Shown here piece after piece: positions 11,548 to 25,972 of a stretch of DNA of 64,000 bases. Each line of letters begins with the position of its first letter. Within the stretch, counting starts at the first letter, position 1. The notes beneath the pieces are model-generated. The model searched no databases and was not told the origin of the DNA. It saw nothing but the letters and a program-made list of their open reading frames with translations. The position numbers were made by a program, and so were the translations under genes. The DNA comes from Tethya wilhelma (taxonomy: Eukaryota > Porifera > Demospongiae > Tethyida > Tethyidae): the NCBI GenBank assembly GCA_964030475.1, contig CAXIPT010000007.1, positions 1,866,848-1,930,847 on the forward strand. The letters are read 5' to 3'.

Positions 11548-13750
11548 ATGTCAGCTCCAACTTCTGGGAAGCGTTGGGAAGAACTGGACCCTCCTCTGTC
11601 GGCCTCTTCTCTCAGTGGCGTTCAGAAGTTAGGTTTTGAATGTATGACACCAGTTCAGAGTGCTACCATACCGTATTTCTTACGAAACAAGGACGTAGCA
11701 GTAGAAGCTGTCACAGGTTCTGGTAAAACACTGGCATTTGTTATCCCTGTTATAGAGATCCTCACTACCAAGAGAAAGCAATGGACTTCAAACGAAACAG
11801 GAGCACTTGTCATCACACCAACAAGAGAACTGGCCACACAGATAGCTGGTGTGATAGACCATTTTCTTGGGCCCACACCTCTCTCCCAACTTCTTCTCAT
11901 AGGAGGTCGAGACATACAAGACGACGTTTCTGCTTTGAATGAAACAGGTGCTCAGATCATAGTTGCCACTCCTGGACGACTGGTTGATCTCTTGGAACGC
12001 TCTGAGTGTAATTTAGCGCCAGCTTTTAAATCTCTCGAAGTGCTGGTTTTGGATGAAGCCGATCGTCTTCTTGAGTTGGGCTTCGAACAAAGCATCAACA
12101 CCGTACTGAGTTATCTACCTAAGCAACGAAGGACGGGGCTATTCTCAGCAACCCTGACTCAAGATGTGAAGGCTCTGATTCGTGCCGGGATGCGTAATCC
12201 AGTCACCATCACGGTAAGAGACAAAAGGCATCGTTCAGATTTGGCCCCAACTCCAAGCTCCTTGACTAACTATTACCTCGTGTGTAGTGCAGAGGAGAAA
12301 TTTATCAAGTTGCTGACACTCTTGGAAGAGTTTAAGGACCAAAAAGTGATTGTATTTTTTGCAACGTGTGCTTCCGTGAGCTACTTTGCTAATCTGACAA
12401 AGAAACTGACCCCTTCTTCTCTCAAGGTGCTTTCTCTTCATGGACGCATGCATGGCAAGAGACAAAAGTGCTTCACAGACTTCTCAAACAGTACCAGTGC
12501 AGTTTTAATGTGTACGGATGTAATGGCTAGAGGAATTGACTTTCCTTGCGTCGATTGGGTCATTCAGTTCGACCCACCATCCTCGACCAAGGCATTTGTC
12601 CATCGGTGTGGGAGGACAGCTCGTATGGGATTGGAAGGACGTGCATTAGTGATGCTGTTACATTCTGAAGTGGCATATGTTGATTTTTTGCGACTCAACC
12701 AGCACATCAGTCTTGAGTTGTTTGAGAGTGCAAAAGAGACACTTGAAGAAGATGTGGTGGAGAGAGCTAGAGAGCTGGCTGTTAAGGAGAGGTATTGTAT
12801 TGTGTGTTTCTTTGTGTGGTTATGATTATAAAAAAATCTTTCTTTTTTTTTAGAGAGCTGTTTGAACAAGGAAAGAGAGCTTTTGTTTCGTTTGTGCACT
12901 TTTACTACAAACACGAATGCAAGTTAATATTCCAAGCTAAAGGTAAGTTGTAAAAAAAAATTTATGTAAAGGTCACCCTTTTCATTCTTGTTAGATTTGG
13001 ATATTGTTGGTCTTGCTAAGGGATACGCTCTTCCTCACTTGCCAAGAATGCCAGAGCTGAAAGACAGAGACACCTCCCTCTTTTCTCCTCACTCTGTCCC
13101 CCACTCTGCCATTCCTTATAAGGACAAGAAGCGTGAAAAACTGAGGCTTGTCAAAATGGAACAGAAAGGTCCGTAGCTGTACAAACTGAAGATGCATGTC
13201 CACATGCCTTAGCTTTGACCCCCAAGTTGCACATCTCGTGTATACGGTGTTGTATTATATATGCTGTATTTCTAGTTTCAGAAAGCAAGAATGAAAGAAA
13301 GAGACAGCACACTTTAACTAAGGTACATGTACCATAGGACAGATTACCAGTTTGAGAATCTGTCTTAGTATTGGGTGGCTATCAATTTTGTAACTATTGA
13401 TGTCATTCTTGAATATAATTTCCAGGTTAGACTAAAACATGATCCAAAGAAGGCACAGAGACGTCCTAAAAAGAGACCAAGAGAGGTATATTGAACCTCT
13501 GATGATACAATACCTATAGACTGAAGCGTGTGAGAGTCTGTGTATTATATAACTCTATAGGAAATGAGCAGTGAAGATCTTGATGAGCTTGCAAGAGATG
13601 CCCGCCTGCTAAAGAAATTCAAAGCAGGAAAGGTCAGTTCCTGTCACTGAGTCGTTAAGGTTCACAGAGGTCTTGTGTAACACCATGTTTTATTGCGTGC
13701 AGATCACCAAACAAGAGCTGGAAGAACAACTAGATGAGATTCATGTGTAA
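11548..13750 (+). CDS. DDX55: ATP-dependent DEAD-box RNA helicase DDX55 / Spb4 family
   Basis: Nucleolar helicase needed for large ribosomal subunit assembly. Exons: 11548-12791, 12854-12942, 12995-13168, 13276-13322, 13426-13485, 13561-13632 and 13703-13750. The first in-frame ATG is at 11548 (MSAPTSGKRWEEL). Motifs in order: Q motif (FECMTPVQ), motif I AVTGSGKT, PTRELA, TPGR, DEAD in VLDEADRLLELGF, SAT in FSATLT, then the C-terminal RecA domain with DVMARGIDFP and HRCGRTARMG. After the helicase core come the family's DUF4217-type segment (FVSFVHFYYKHECKLIF, GLAKGYALPHLPRMPEL) and a Lys-rich tail ending in RLLKKFKAGKITKQELEEQL. These features separate DDX55/Spb4 from DDX18 or DDX31. The core sits in one long exon while the tail is cut into six short ones. 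Confidence 0.95.
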
Positions 13751-13927
13751 TTTCAATTATTCATGTATGAACTTTGTACTCTGTGTCAAGATCACGTGTA
13801 GTAATTATAAAAAATTGAATAACAACAAACAAACAGTGTACCATATCAAGTTAGTTGTGACTAGGCATTTCGGGCGTTTCCAATTCCTGTGCACTTTGAA
13901 CGTGGTGACTAGTGAAGACACTAAAAC

Positions 13928-15032
13928 ATGGCTGAGCGAGAAAAGTTTGTATACAAGGCAAAACTAGCCGAGCAGGCAGAGAGATATGATGGTGAGTCAA
14001 TCAAAGGCACAAAATATTTGTCAAATAAAACTTATGGACTTTCTGAAAAATAAATTTATGATAGTGTTCGCCCTCTTTCTTTGTGTCTGTCCCCCTCTCT
14101 GTTAATACCTCTAGAAATGGTTGAAGCTATGAAAGAAGTAGCTAAACTAAAGCAGGAGCTGCAGCCAGAAGAGCGTAACCTCCTCTCAGTGGGCTACAAG
14201 AATGTCATCGGTTCACGCCGAGCATCTTGGAGAATCATAAGCTCCCTCGAACAGAAGGAATCAAATAAGGACGGTGGCGAAGAGAAAGTTGAGCTCATTC
14301 GTGGGTACCGTGCACAGATCGAGGAGGAGTTGAACAAGATTTGTGAGGATGTTTTGAATGTATTGGATGAGTACATCATTCCCAGTGCCAACGACACAGA
14401 GAACCAGGTCTTCTTCAATAAAATGTGAGGAGAATAATGTTTTTTTCTGTGATGGATGTTATTCAGATGGCGTTGGGTGGGGACATTACTACATTTCTTG
14501 ATTGCCTTTTTTTTTTTTCTTTCTTTTTTTTTTCTTATAGGAAGGGGGATTATTGTAGGTACATGGCGGAGTATTTATCCGGAGATGAGCGCAAAAAAGC
14601 AGCGGATAATTCTCTAGATGCTTACAAGGCTGCAAGTGAGATAACCGGCCTCGACTCAACCAATCCCATCTCTCTCGGTTTAGCGTTGAACTTCTCTGTG
14701 TTCTACTACGAGATCCTAAGGAAGTACGACCAGGCTACTTCGCTAGCAAAGAAGGCGTTTGACGACGCAGTAGCCGATCTGGACAAGCTCTCTGAGGACT
14801 CGTACAAGGACAGCACATTGATCATGCAGCTGTTGCGTGACAATCTTACATTGTGGACTTCTGAACTACAAGGTGATGAAGGTGAGTTGTTTTAGGTCTC
14901 TTTAGGGCTGATCACACTGCTGGTGGTGGGCACAGTTCCCTTGTAGCTAGGTTCTTACGACTTTCCTATCTAGTTTGAGATGATGGTTTCCAATGTTTTG
15001 TGACAGAGCTCAAGCAGAATAGAACTGGGTAA
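13928..15032 (+). CDS. YWHA: 14-3-3 protein
   Basis: Phosphoserine/threonine-binding adaptor that dimerises in the cytoplasm. Exons: 13928-13991, 14115-14424, 14541-14881 and 15007-15032. The product is about 246 residues, normal for the family. Visible signatures: [40 protein letters not shown] (contains the phosphopeptide-binding Lys/Arg), [25 protein letters not shown] and [18 protein letters not shown]. The last exon supplies a short tail, EELKQNRTG, spliced in phase from GTGATGAAG. Reading through that donor would end after GELF instead. The isoform class cannot be fixed from the sequence; the initial [20 protein letters not shown] is epsilon- or zeta-like. Confidence 0.96.
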
Positions 15033-15137
15033 ATTTTAGTCATAAGAGAACCTAAAAGGTTGTGTCAACTTATGTGAAGTTGATTCTTGTGCTTCCTACT
15101 CTGTACATTATTAACACACATACACACGTGCGCATGT

Positions 15138-15210
<73 letters not shown>

Positions 15211-15714
15211 ATTTAGTCACGACAATAGAATGCACAAAAACATTAGTCGGAGAGAATTTGATTTGATGGTTGTACTTTAATGGAATTGGGTGGCCAAAAC
15301 CATGTGTTCTCTACATGCATAGTTGCACTTAAAGAATGCGAGAATGCTGTTTGAACACTGTATGCAATTTATATATTGTCACGTGCACACACACACACAC
15401 ACACACACACAGACAACAGCTAAAGATGTTGGGGTTACATGTAGATCCTGATACATGTGTGTTTGAAAGAGCTATATATAACTTAATAAAAACTAAATAA
15501 TATACATAATATATTATGTTTGCATTGACCTTTTTTGTATTCTTTTATAGTATTTTATAGTTTTAGTATTGTTTGTAAGTTTATAATATTAAATTTTTCT
15601 CGTATTATTATATTATAGTCGCCATAGCAATACACTTTATGATTTATATGTCCAATGTCTTCATGATTTTAGTTGAATGATTTCAATAGTTGAATTGCAT
15701 AATACAAAGTCGTC
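15033..15714. other. Convergent intergenic region with microsatellites
   Basis: 3' sequence of the 14-3-3 gene and of USP30. It holds a compound (TG)n(AG)n tract at about 15136-15207 and a (CA)n tract at about 15387-15411. No exon recognised. Confidence 0.6.
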
Positions 15715-18700
15715 TCAAGAACCAATTCTATCGTAGAACAGCATGTAAGCCTTACAATTTGTCACCTCGCTAATACTAGTACTATACACGCTAGTATCTG
15801 ACGTGTACACCCATCTCTTTCTCGATGTACCCCCACACCTCCTGTAAGTGATGTAGTGGCCGGAATAGGGTCCTCCCGTGTGTTCAATGACGGCCGAGAG
15901 CCTGTACTTGACACCCATGCTACTGGTCTCTCTCTTGAGGAGGCGGCTGGCGTCAAGGTCCACGGGGAATGAGACATGGGTGTTGTTTTTGACGAGGGAA
16001 CCGTCCGCTATAAAGAGGGTGCGCTTGAGATGAATGCAGAGACAATCGGGAGGTCGGCCAAGTTGGAGTCTCTTTATGAATGTCTGTTTTGTTACTCTAC
16101 CAGTCACCTGCATCATAGATTGTAGAGGCTAATATCTATGCTTGCATACACAATCTCATGTATTGGGAAAACGTAAAGAAGAACAACATTACTACTCCAA
16201 AAAAAAGGACACTTTGGGGACAATATAATTCGGCTTGTTCGTCTTTTGTAGAGAGGTTGTCCTCTTCTCGGAGGTTCTGTTTATATTGCTACAATAGACA
16301 GTTAGAATTTAAGAAAATCGTCCTTTGTTGAGAGGTTTATAATACAGTGTCCCTATCTCGGAAGGTCAACTATTGGAGGTTCTACTGTACAACCTTCCAT
16401 ATAATATTTATAGACTCTTAAGCTCTGAGGTAGCAAAGACCTTGCCTCGTTCCCAGGCTCCCTCTCTGTGAGTCCACACCCACCGGAAATTAAACGCATA
16501 CACTTCCTGGAGAGGGAGCCTGGGCAAAGAGGCTTGCAAAGACACTGAACATTACAGTATACACAATGTATAGGTATGAAAAAATGTACAGCAGCTAGAT
16601 AGTCCTTTGTTGAGAGGTTTTTAATACATACAGTGTCCTAGCCTCAGAGCTTTAAAGTCTGTGTGTTACTAATTGTTCTATGATATGCCCAGAAATTATT
16701 ATTTACCTGTACAGTTACAGAGAGAGCCTCTGAGAACCTAGCTTCTCTACAAAGGACAAACAAGCCAAATTTATATTGCTCCCAAAGTGACCATTTCTTT
16801 GGAAGTTTCACTGTACTTCTATGCATGTTTTGTCAACATGTAGAGTGCTGCTTGGTTTCAATGAGCAGCTATAATTGGGTATAATTATGGGAGGGATCCA
16901 AGTTATGTTTTTTTAAAAAAGTATAAAGGACTTAGAATAATGTTGACCCAGAGGAAGTACAACACGAGTGCACCTTTGCTGAGCTGGCAAGCAGGTGCAC
17001 GTGATCAACTTTAATCGTGAAGTATTGCGGTCACATGATTGGAACGTAATTAACAGACTTGCCAGCTCAGCAAAGGCGCACTCGTGTCGTACCTCCTCTG
17101 ATGTTGACCCACTTTATCCAAAAAAATTTTTTTTTACCTTGGAACAATTTGGACAATCGACCTCTTGAACTGTTTCAGATTTGACAAAATCCAACAGGCA
17201 GCTCTGAAGAGTGCACTGCATGGAGCAATAATCATCAACTAACATGATAAATAATTTTTATAATGTCATATAATATTACTATAACTTGCCTGAAATACAC
17301 CAACTGGTAACGTGAGAGAGATGCTATCAAACTGCTCACACTTGACTGGCAACTGAACAAACAAACAAACAAACAAACAAACAAAACAATGTCACAACAT
17401 CAGATCAAGATTGCATCGAGTTTGTGACAATAACGTAATTGAAAAATGAATCCATCAAAGATCAAACAAACAACTCACAGAGTAGCTACAGTGGCAGCAC
17501 ACTAGCTCACTGGTGAGTAGACCTTGTAAAGGACTAACCAGAGGCTTCTCTGGCACAGGAACTGTACCTACGTACAATCAGAGCAACCATTTCAAAATTG
17601 TGGACAACATACTGAATCATACTACTCCTTTGATCAATGATCATTTTCTCTTAAATTAATAAAATGTACCTGCCCTGGTCCATGCTATGCTTCCCTTGTG
17701 TGTGTCACCCTAATGGGGATAGCAATATAATATCATTGAATAAAATGAGTGAGGCATTGTCAGGGCACTTGCCACATATAGTTGAGAGTTTACATTAGGA
17801 ATAAATGAAGTGTATTGAAGCATAATTCAACAACAATGTTATACTAGCAAACCAGCTTTGTGCTACAATAACGTATGTATTTTCTTTTTTGGTTGATGGC
17901 ATACACTAATAATAACAATGCTACAATAAATGCCATACCTCTACCAATGATCTGATATCTGTTAGCAAACTTGGACAAGACACCTAAAGTAAAAACAAAG
18001 ATGCATATACGTAGACACATTTACATAATGCTGCACTCTATGCAGCAACATTGCAATGTGCACATACATATATAGCCACATACCATTTCTTCGCTAAGAG
18101 TGGTCCATAGAACTTGGTAAAGCTCATGGGCATCCTATGATTGAGTAGGCATGGCAACTAGATAAATACAGTAGTATGGCAACTAGCTTGTAGTAAAAAT
18201 AAACTATAGTAGTATATATATCTATATATATCCATATATATATATATAGACCTGCTGTTGAAAGTCGATAGTCCAACAGTGCCATATTAGTGCCTGTAGA
18301 ACAGCATATGGAGACTGTACACTGTCATTATCTTCACTCAACCCTACAATTAGAATTTAAATGTGAAGAGGCCAACGTTGCCAAGCAAACATGTGTTTAT
18401 CATCGTACTTTTATTGCTTGATCTTCTACATAATTTGTACCTCTTAGCGTCTCATCCAATGCTGATCCCAAACGACAGCTGTATTTAGAAATGGCTTTGT
18501 TCAACCACACTCTAAGACGAGGTAGAGTGGCCAATGCCTACATGCGTAAATTTGGTGATTGAACTCATTTGATTTGAATGTGTATATTTCCAACCTGCAA
18601 CACAGCATTCATAAAGCACGTGTTTCCAAGGTTCACTAAGCCAGGGCACCGACCTACATGGGAATATTATGTTCAAGTATGACTGTGCATTAGATCATAT

Positions 18701-18862
18701 GTGAAAAGCTGTGAGCTAGGGTGCTTTGATTCAGTTTGCTGGGTGAATAAGCTAACCTCGTTTTTTGAAGAAATTATCGGGTCCCCATAGTACATATATA
18801 CCAGCTACTACTGCAGTACCAATGCATGCTGCAGATATTAGTGCAGTCTGAGAGACTTCCAT
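15715..18862 (-). CDS. USP30: USP30-like mitochondrial outer-membrane deubiquitinase
   Basis: USP30 removes ubiquitin from mitochondrial surface proteins and opposes mitophagy. About eleven exons: 18862-18757, 18653-18595, 18538-18441, 18343-18252, 18134-18084, then short exons near 17990-17945, 17710-17670, 17570-17480, 17352-17290, 17222-17142, and 16116-15715. Exon 1 encodes a single N-terminal membrane anchor (ALISAACIGTAVVAGIYVLW) followed by GPDNFFKKR, as in human USP30 (AGIYVIWGP…KKR). Exon 2 holds the Cys box PGLVNLGNTCFMNAVLQ. Exon 5 has DAHELYQVL. Zinc-ribbon CxxC pairs (CCHC, CPNC) follow, and the last exon holds the His box GGPYSGHYITYRR. The residue usually Asn/Asp in the His-box region (W-x3-[ND]-D-x2-V) is Ser here (WVYTSDTSV), which is the USP30 peculiarity. 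Middle exon ends are approximate. Confidence 0.9.
16197..16390 (+). repeat. Dispersed repeat family E (two partial units)
   Basis: Contains GGACACTTTGGGGACAAT, GGCTTGTTCGTC and GAGAGGTTTATAATACAGTG. The same order occurs at 63898-64000 (GGACACTTTGGGGACAAT … GAGGTTTACAATACAGTGTC) and inverted at 16720-16815. Confidence 0.8.
16440..16545. repeat. Fold-back repeat family D (CCTCGTTCCCAGGCTCC hairpin)
   Basis: Left arm TTGCCTCGTTCCCAGGCTCC faces right arm GGAGCCTGGGCAAAGAGGC. Related hairpins lie at about 8868-8945, 9390-9455 and 47815-47873. Confidence 0.75.
16600..16815 (-). repeat. Dispersed repeat family E, inverted copy
   Basis: Reverse complement of 16720-16815 reads GTGAAACTTCCAAAG … TCACTTTGGGAGCAATAT … GGCTTGTTTGTCCTTTGTAG, matching the order of the unit at 63898-63960. 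The stretch near 16600-16635 repeats TCCTTTGTTGAGAGGTTT from 16321. Confidence 0.7.
16949..17100. mobile_element. 152-bp MITE with 43-bp terminal inverted repeats and 9-bp target-site duplication
   Basis: Both ends start CAGAGGA and continue inward as (A/G)GTAC(A/G)ACACGAGTGC(A/G)CCTTTGCTGAGCTGGCAAG, three transitions in 43 bp. The 9 bp ATGTTGACC lies immediately outside each end (16940-16948 and 17101-17109). There is no room for a transposase, so it is non-autonomous. Long terminal repeats with a 9-bp duplication suggest a Mutator-like family, while the CAG start is hAT-like; I leave the class open. It sits in a USP30 intron. Confidence 0.92.
17355..17387. repeat. (CAAA)n microsatellite
   Basis: About eight AACA units in a USP30 intron. 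Confidence 0.9.
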
Positions 18863-18940
18863 GTGAGATGACTCTTGGTTCTAATAAAAGCGCACCTTTT
18901 TCTATTTAATGCGCACAAGTCGGAAAGGCTTTGGCAAGGA
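18863..18940. promoter_or_regulatory. 78-bp divergent region USP30 / PRKRIP1
   Basis: Outward-facing ATG codons are 78 bp apart, which implies a shared bidirectional promoter. Confidence 0.6.
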
Positions 18941-20124
18941 ATGGGTGACAATGAAGGCGATGAAGACACGGATATCAAGCAGAAGAGGAGAGGGAAGGGG
19001 ACTGCTAGGGATCTGCAGAAGTCTCAACTGGAAAAGCTAATGGCAAATCCCGTAAACATGCATAAAAAAATACTCTTCTAAAAGTATATGTGTATGTTTA
19101 TGCATCATCCAATGAATGGCCATGTCTACTTATATATGCAGGATAAACCAGTTTCTATCCCAGAAACTCCTGGATCCTGGAAGCCGAGAGAACCGCCAGA
19201 ATTTGTCCGATTTTATATGGGTGTGTGTTTTTCCAAAATATTCGATCATATTCACAAAAATTTAATGTTTACTTGTTGAGTTAATTGTCTCTTTACGTAT
19301 TACACCTGCAGGCTCCAGTGCTGGTGCAGGTAGTGAGGTCTATCATGTGTACCGGCATCTAAGACGCCGTGAGAACATCAGACAGCAACACATCCAAGAG
19401 GAGGCAGAGAAGGAGAGTTTAGAAGACGAGTTCCAAATTAAACTAGCGGCAAACAGAAAGGCCGATGAAGAGAGGACAGAGAAGAAGAGAGCCAAGAGGT
19501 ATGGAGTTGTGTATTTAGCTCAGGCACATAATATCACGTAACTCCAAATTTTTGTGTGTGCAAAAAGTTTGTGAAATGCCTCTTTGCTACCGTATATCAC
19601 GAAAATTTACCAAGCCATACATTGGCAAATTTTTTGAGATTGTGATCCATCAAAACAGTCCTGTTCACAATATTGTGCCACCATTATTTGGAACTGTACA
19701 GTAATAGCGTGATACAGCACCATCTATGGTGGGACCACATATTAACCTGATTCATGACTTACATTGCATATCACATTACTAATGATGATTGATTGATTCA
19801 CATAAGTAAAAGGCACATTTCCCCCCTTTATAAATAGAATGTTGTGACACACACAATTGATTTTTTCTGGACCAGTCTGTATGGATCTTGTTCAATACGA
19901 ATCAGACAGACATTAATTTTTTCCTTATGCCAAATTTGGTGCACATTTGCAAATGTAGGTTGAAGAAAAAACAGCGAAAAATGGCGAAAAAAGTATCAGA
20001 AAAAAGTAGCACCCCAACTGACCATTCTGACACTGCCATCGCCACCAACACAAGCAAAGAAACACACGTTAGCAGTGAAGAGGAGGATAATGAGGAATCG
20101 CACTTTGTAATAGGAGGAAGATAG
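18941..20124 (+). CDS. PRKRIP1: PRKR-interacting protein 1 homologue (spliceosomal C114)
   Basis: A small, highly charged nuclear protein of the PRKRIP1 family; it is found as a long helix in late spliceosomes and can bind double-stranded RNA. Four exons: 18941-about 19050, about 19142-19218, about 19313-19498 and about 19960-20124. Key segments: LEKLMANPDKPVSIPE (human LERLMKNPDKAVPIPE), EPPEFVRFYMGSSAGAGS at the splice between exons 2 and 3 (human PPPEFVRDVMGSSAGAGS), and VYHVYRHLRRRE (human EFHVYRHLRRRE). A basic helix and an acidic Ser/Glu tail ending HFVIGGR follow, comparable to the human SFTMGR end. Length (about 175 residues) is normal. Confidence 0.93.
19536..19700 (+). repeat. Dispersed repeat family A copy (diverged)
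   Basis: CTCCAAATTTTTGTGTG … TTTGTGAAATGCCTCTTTG … ATATTGTGCCACCATTATTTGGA resembles copies at 43118-43358 and 57222-57432. It lies in the last PRKRIP1 intron. Confidence 0.6.
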
Positions 20125-20767
20125 CAACACACACACGCACACACACACACACACACAAGTACAGTAGCCTCGTATCCAGGCTCCTCCCTCACCCACAAAT
20201 AGGGTCTGTACAATCATCTTTCTTGATCTGTGGTGCCGGTGATAGGGGGAAGAGAGATATGGATATGAGTACATGCACATGTTCTTTTTCTCTAATCACT
20301 CTTACACACACAATGTCATGCACACAGCCTTGTGTGTTTGTATAATGGTTATATTCTTTGGTTTTTTTTTCAATAAATTGTACTCATGCATAAATTTAAT
20401 CATGGTATGTACATAGTCAAGTGATAGACGAGACATTATATGGTGCTGTGTGACATCACACATAAATGCACACGTACGTACGTGCAAAATAATAATATTA
20501 AAGGTGTTAGTGTACATTCATGAATATATTAAAGCACACCTATATATATATAGACTATAACAATATCCATTTTACACTGACCACAACTCAGTGCATGTCA
20601 CAACACATATACTTAACACTTGCAAGGAAATAAATTATTACAACATTTATTAAAGATAGAGGCACAAAAAAAAAAAAAAAAAAAAGAAGACCGACGAACA
20701 TTAAGTCACTACCAATATTATAATACACAATATTTCTGCACCACTGCTATGCATCTTTCGATCCGTA
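20125..20767. other. Convergent intergenic region
   Basis: 3' regions of PRKRIP1 and PP1. It holds a CA run (20128-20157), a family-D-like half hairpin (TAGCCTCGTATCCAGGCTCC, 20166-20185) and a poly-A tract near 20666-20685. No gene recognised. Confidence 0.6.
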
Positions 20768-24101
<3,334 letters not shown>

Positions 24102-24250
24102 AACAGCAGCAGGACGACAAACGCTTTCTGAAGTTCGAGAGAGGCGTTGGGTGCAGAAAGCGAATATAAATAGCTTTTTGTCACGTGCGCGTGGGTGACG
24201 TCACGAGCTACTCCACGTGGCATGCAAAGCACAGTACCAGAGTGAAGAGC
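24102..24250. promoter_or_regulatory. Divergent promoter region PP1 / C1QBP
   Basis: 149 bp between outward-facing ATG codons. Contains TCACGTG (24181), GTGACGTCACGAG (24196-24208, CRE-like TGACGTCA) and CCACGTGG (24213-24220, E-box-like). These are sequence matches only. Confidence 0.6.
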
Positions 24251-25862
24251 ATGGCTGGAAGAGGATTAGGTGCACTTTTCAGGAGTTGCTGCAGAGTAAC
24301 AGCAATGAAATGGCAACCAATGAAGATACATCAACTTCCTAATCGAATGCTTTGTTCAAAAAGTAAGGAATCTCTGTTTTATGACCCACTTCATCATTGA
24401 CTTCAGTTCAGGGTGGTCACGATCATACTCGCTGTACACCCGCGATCGGGATCAAAATTTGATCCGTCCAATTTTAGGCCTTGACCCTTGATTTCACTAC
24501 TTTGGAAGGCCTTGATTGTGATAAATTTGAACTTTGACCCACTAAAGCGTGCAATTTGCAGCTAATGACCTTTGACCGTTGAAAGCGAGCAGTTGAGCTT
24601 CCTTGACCCTTGATGGGACCAATTTTTGTTGCTTTGACCCCTTGATCGCATCTTGATCCCGTGTTAGTACAGCGGGTATGGTCGTGACCACTCCTTGTCA
24701 AATGGTTATTATTTGTTGGATTTCTTTTTTCATACAGCTGCAAGCTCCATTCTAGCATCAACTTTAGATAATGAATTGAAAATAGAGTGCAACTTAGTGT
24801 CTGAACTACCAAAAGTGACATCGTTTGAAACCAACATCGAAGGAGCAAGTGCTCTACTGAAACGAACCTTTGGATCAGAAGAGATTACAGTGAAATTAGA
24901 CGCCAATAGCTCAGTGCAAGTTATCGGTGAGATAGAGAATTTTGACGAGGAAGAAGAAGAAGAAGAAGAAGATGAGGTGTGTTTGTGCAGTGTTGCTGAC
25001 TCTTTTTTTCATAGGCTATAAAGTATTGCATTGCACATCTTGATATTTTTGGGGGTACTAACCAATATAATTGTGCTTACACACACACACCCATACACAC
25101 ACACACACACACGCACACGCACACGCACACACACACACACACACGCACACGGGCACACACACACACACACACAGCCCTACTACGTTCCTGTTTTCTCGGT
25201 GTCTGTTAAGAAATCTTCGGTATGCAATTTTAATGCTAAATTATAACCATTAATTAATAACCTAATGGCTATCTATCCATTGGCAAAAATTTTAGGGTGA
25301 TTCAATGGAATTTGAATGTTCGTTTGATGAGCATGGAGACTATACAGGACAGTACGCTGAGTCTGGTAATGCCTGGAATAGCTTGAGGATCGATTCTGTC
25401 TCTATGGTTCCAGGTAACACTGGCCAAGTGGAGAACGTCTATTCAGCAGATTGCAACATTCTTAGTGAGGTAAGTACTGGAAGGGGAGGGGAAATCATGA
25501 GAGGACCTGGTTTATATAGTATACAAGGCCTAGCAGTATTATTCACTGATGCATACTCATTCTGTTACCAGCCTTCTCTTTTCCCATTCACCCTTTAGCT
25601 AAGCAGTTGCTCGTTCTTCTTGTGTAGGGTCTAGGCCCTTAGTACAAGACCATACATGCCAGTCAATGTGGTCTGATTTTTTTTTTTTGTTGTTTTTTTT
25701 TATATGCAGGATCTGTATTCAGGGTTGCTTGAGTACTTGAAAGAGAGGGGTATAGATGAGGACTTTGCTACACAGATATTGTCCTTTTATCGGACATTTG
25801 AACACCGATGTTACGTCTATAACTTTCTCGAAGGAGCAAAAAAGTTTTGTTCAACAGATTGA
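24251..25862 (+). CDS. C1QBP: Complement component 1 Q-binding protein (p32/MAM33 family)
   Basis: Acidic doughnut-shaped trimer of the mitochondrial matrix, involved in mitoribosome and oxidative-phosphorylation homeostasis. Exons: 24251-24362, 24738-24976, 25175-25219, 25296-25469 and 25710-25862. Exon 1 (MAGRGLGALFRSCCRVTAMK, Arg-rich, no acidic residue) fits a mitochondrial presequence. Exon 2 carries the conserved LDNELKIE and an acidic run (FDEEEEEEEEDE). The last exon ends with the family's DLYSGLLEYLKERGIDEDFA and FEHRCYVYNFLEGAKKF, comparable to YLEERGIDNTFADEL and YITFLEDLKSF. Length is about 240 residues before processing. A fold-back repeat occupies intron 1. Confidence 0.94.
24413..24691. 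mobile_element. 279-bp fold-back (MITE-like) element with TTGACC-rich interior
   Basis: Left end GTGGTCACGATCATACTCGC and right end GCGGGTATGGTCGTGACCAC are inverted repeats of about 25 bp. The arms continue with GATCGGGATCAA against TTGATCCCGTG. The interior repeats TTGACC or TTGACCC at least five times. I see no convincing target-site duplication. It lies in C1QBP intron 1. Confidence 0.8.
25079..25174. repeat. (CA)n/(CACG)n microsatellite at a splice acceptor
   Basis: Interrupted CA run ending in CACAG, which is the acceptor of C1QBP exon 3. Confidence 0.9.
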
Positions 25863-25972
25863 AAATTTGTAGTGATATATAATTTATATATCATATTAAA
25901 TAATAAAATTATTATTATTATAATAGTGCTTGCTATAATTTTATAGTGATTGTATTGCAACAGCTGCAGTGT

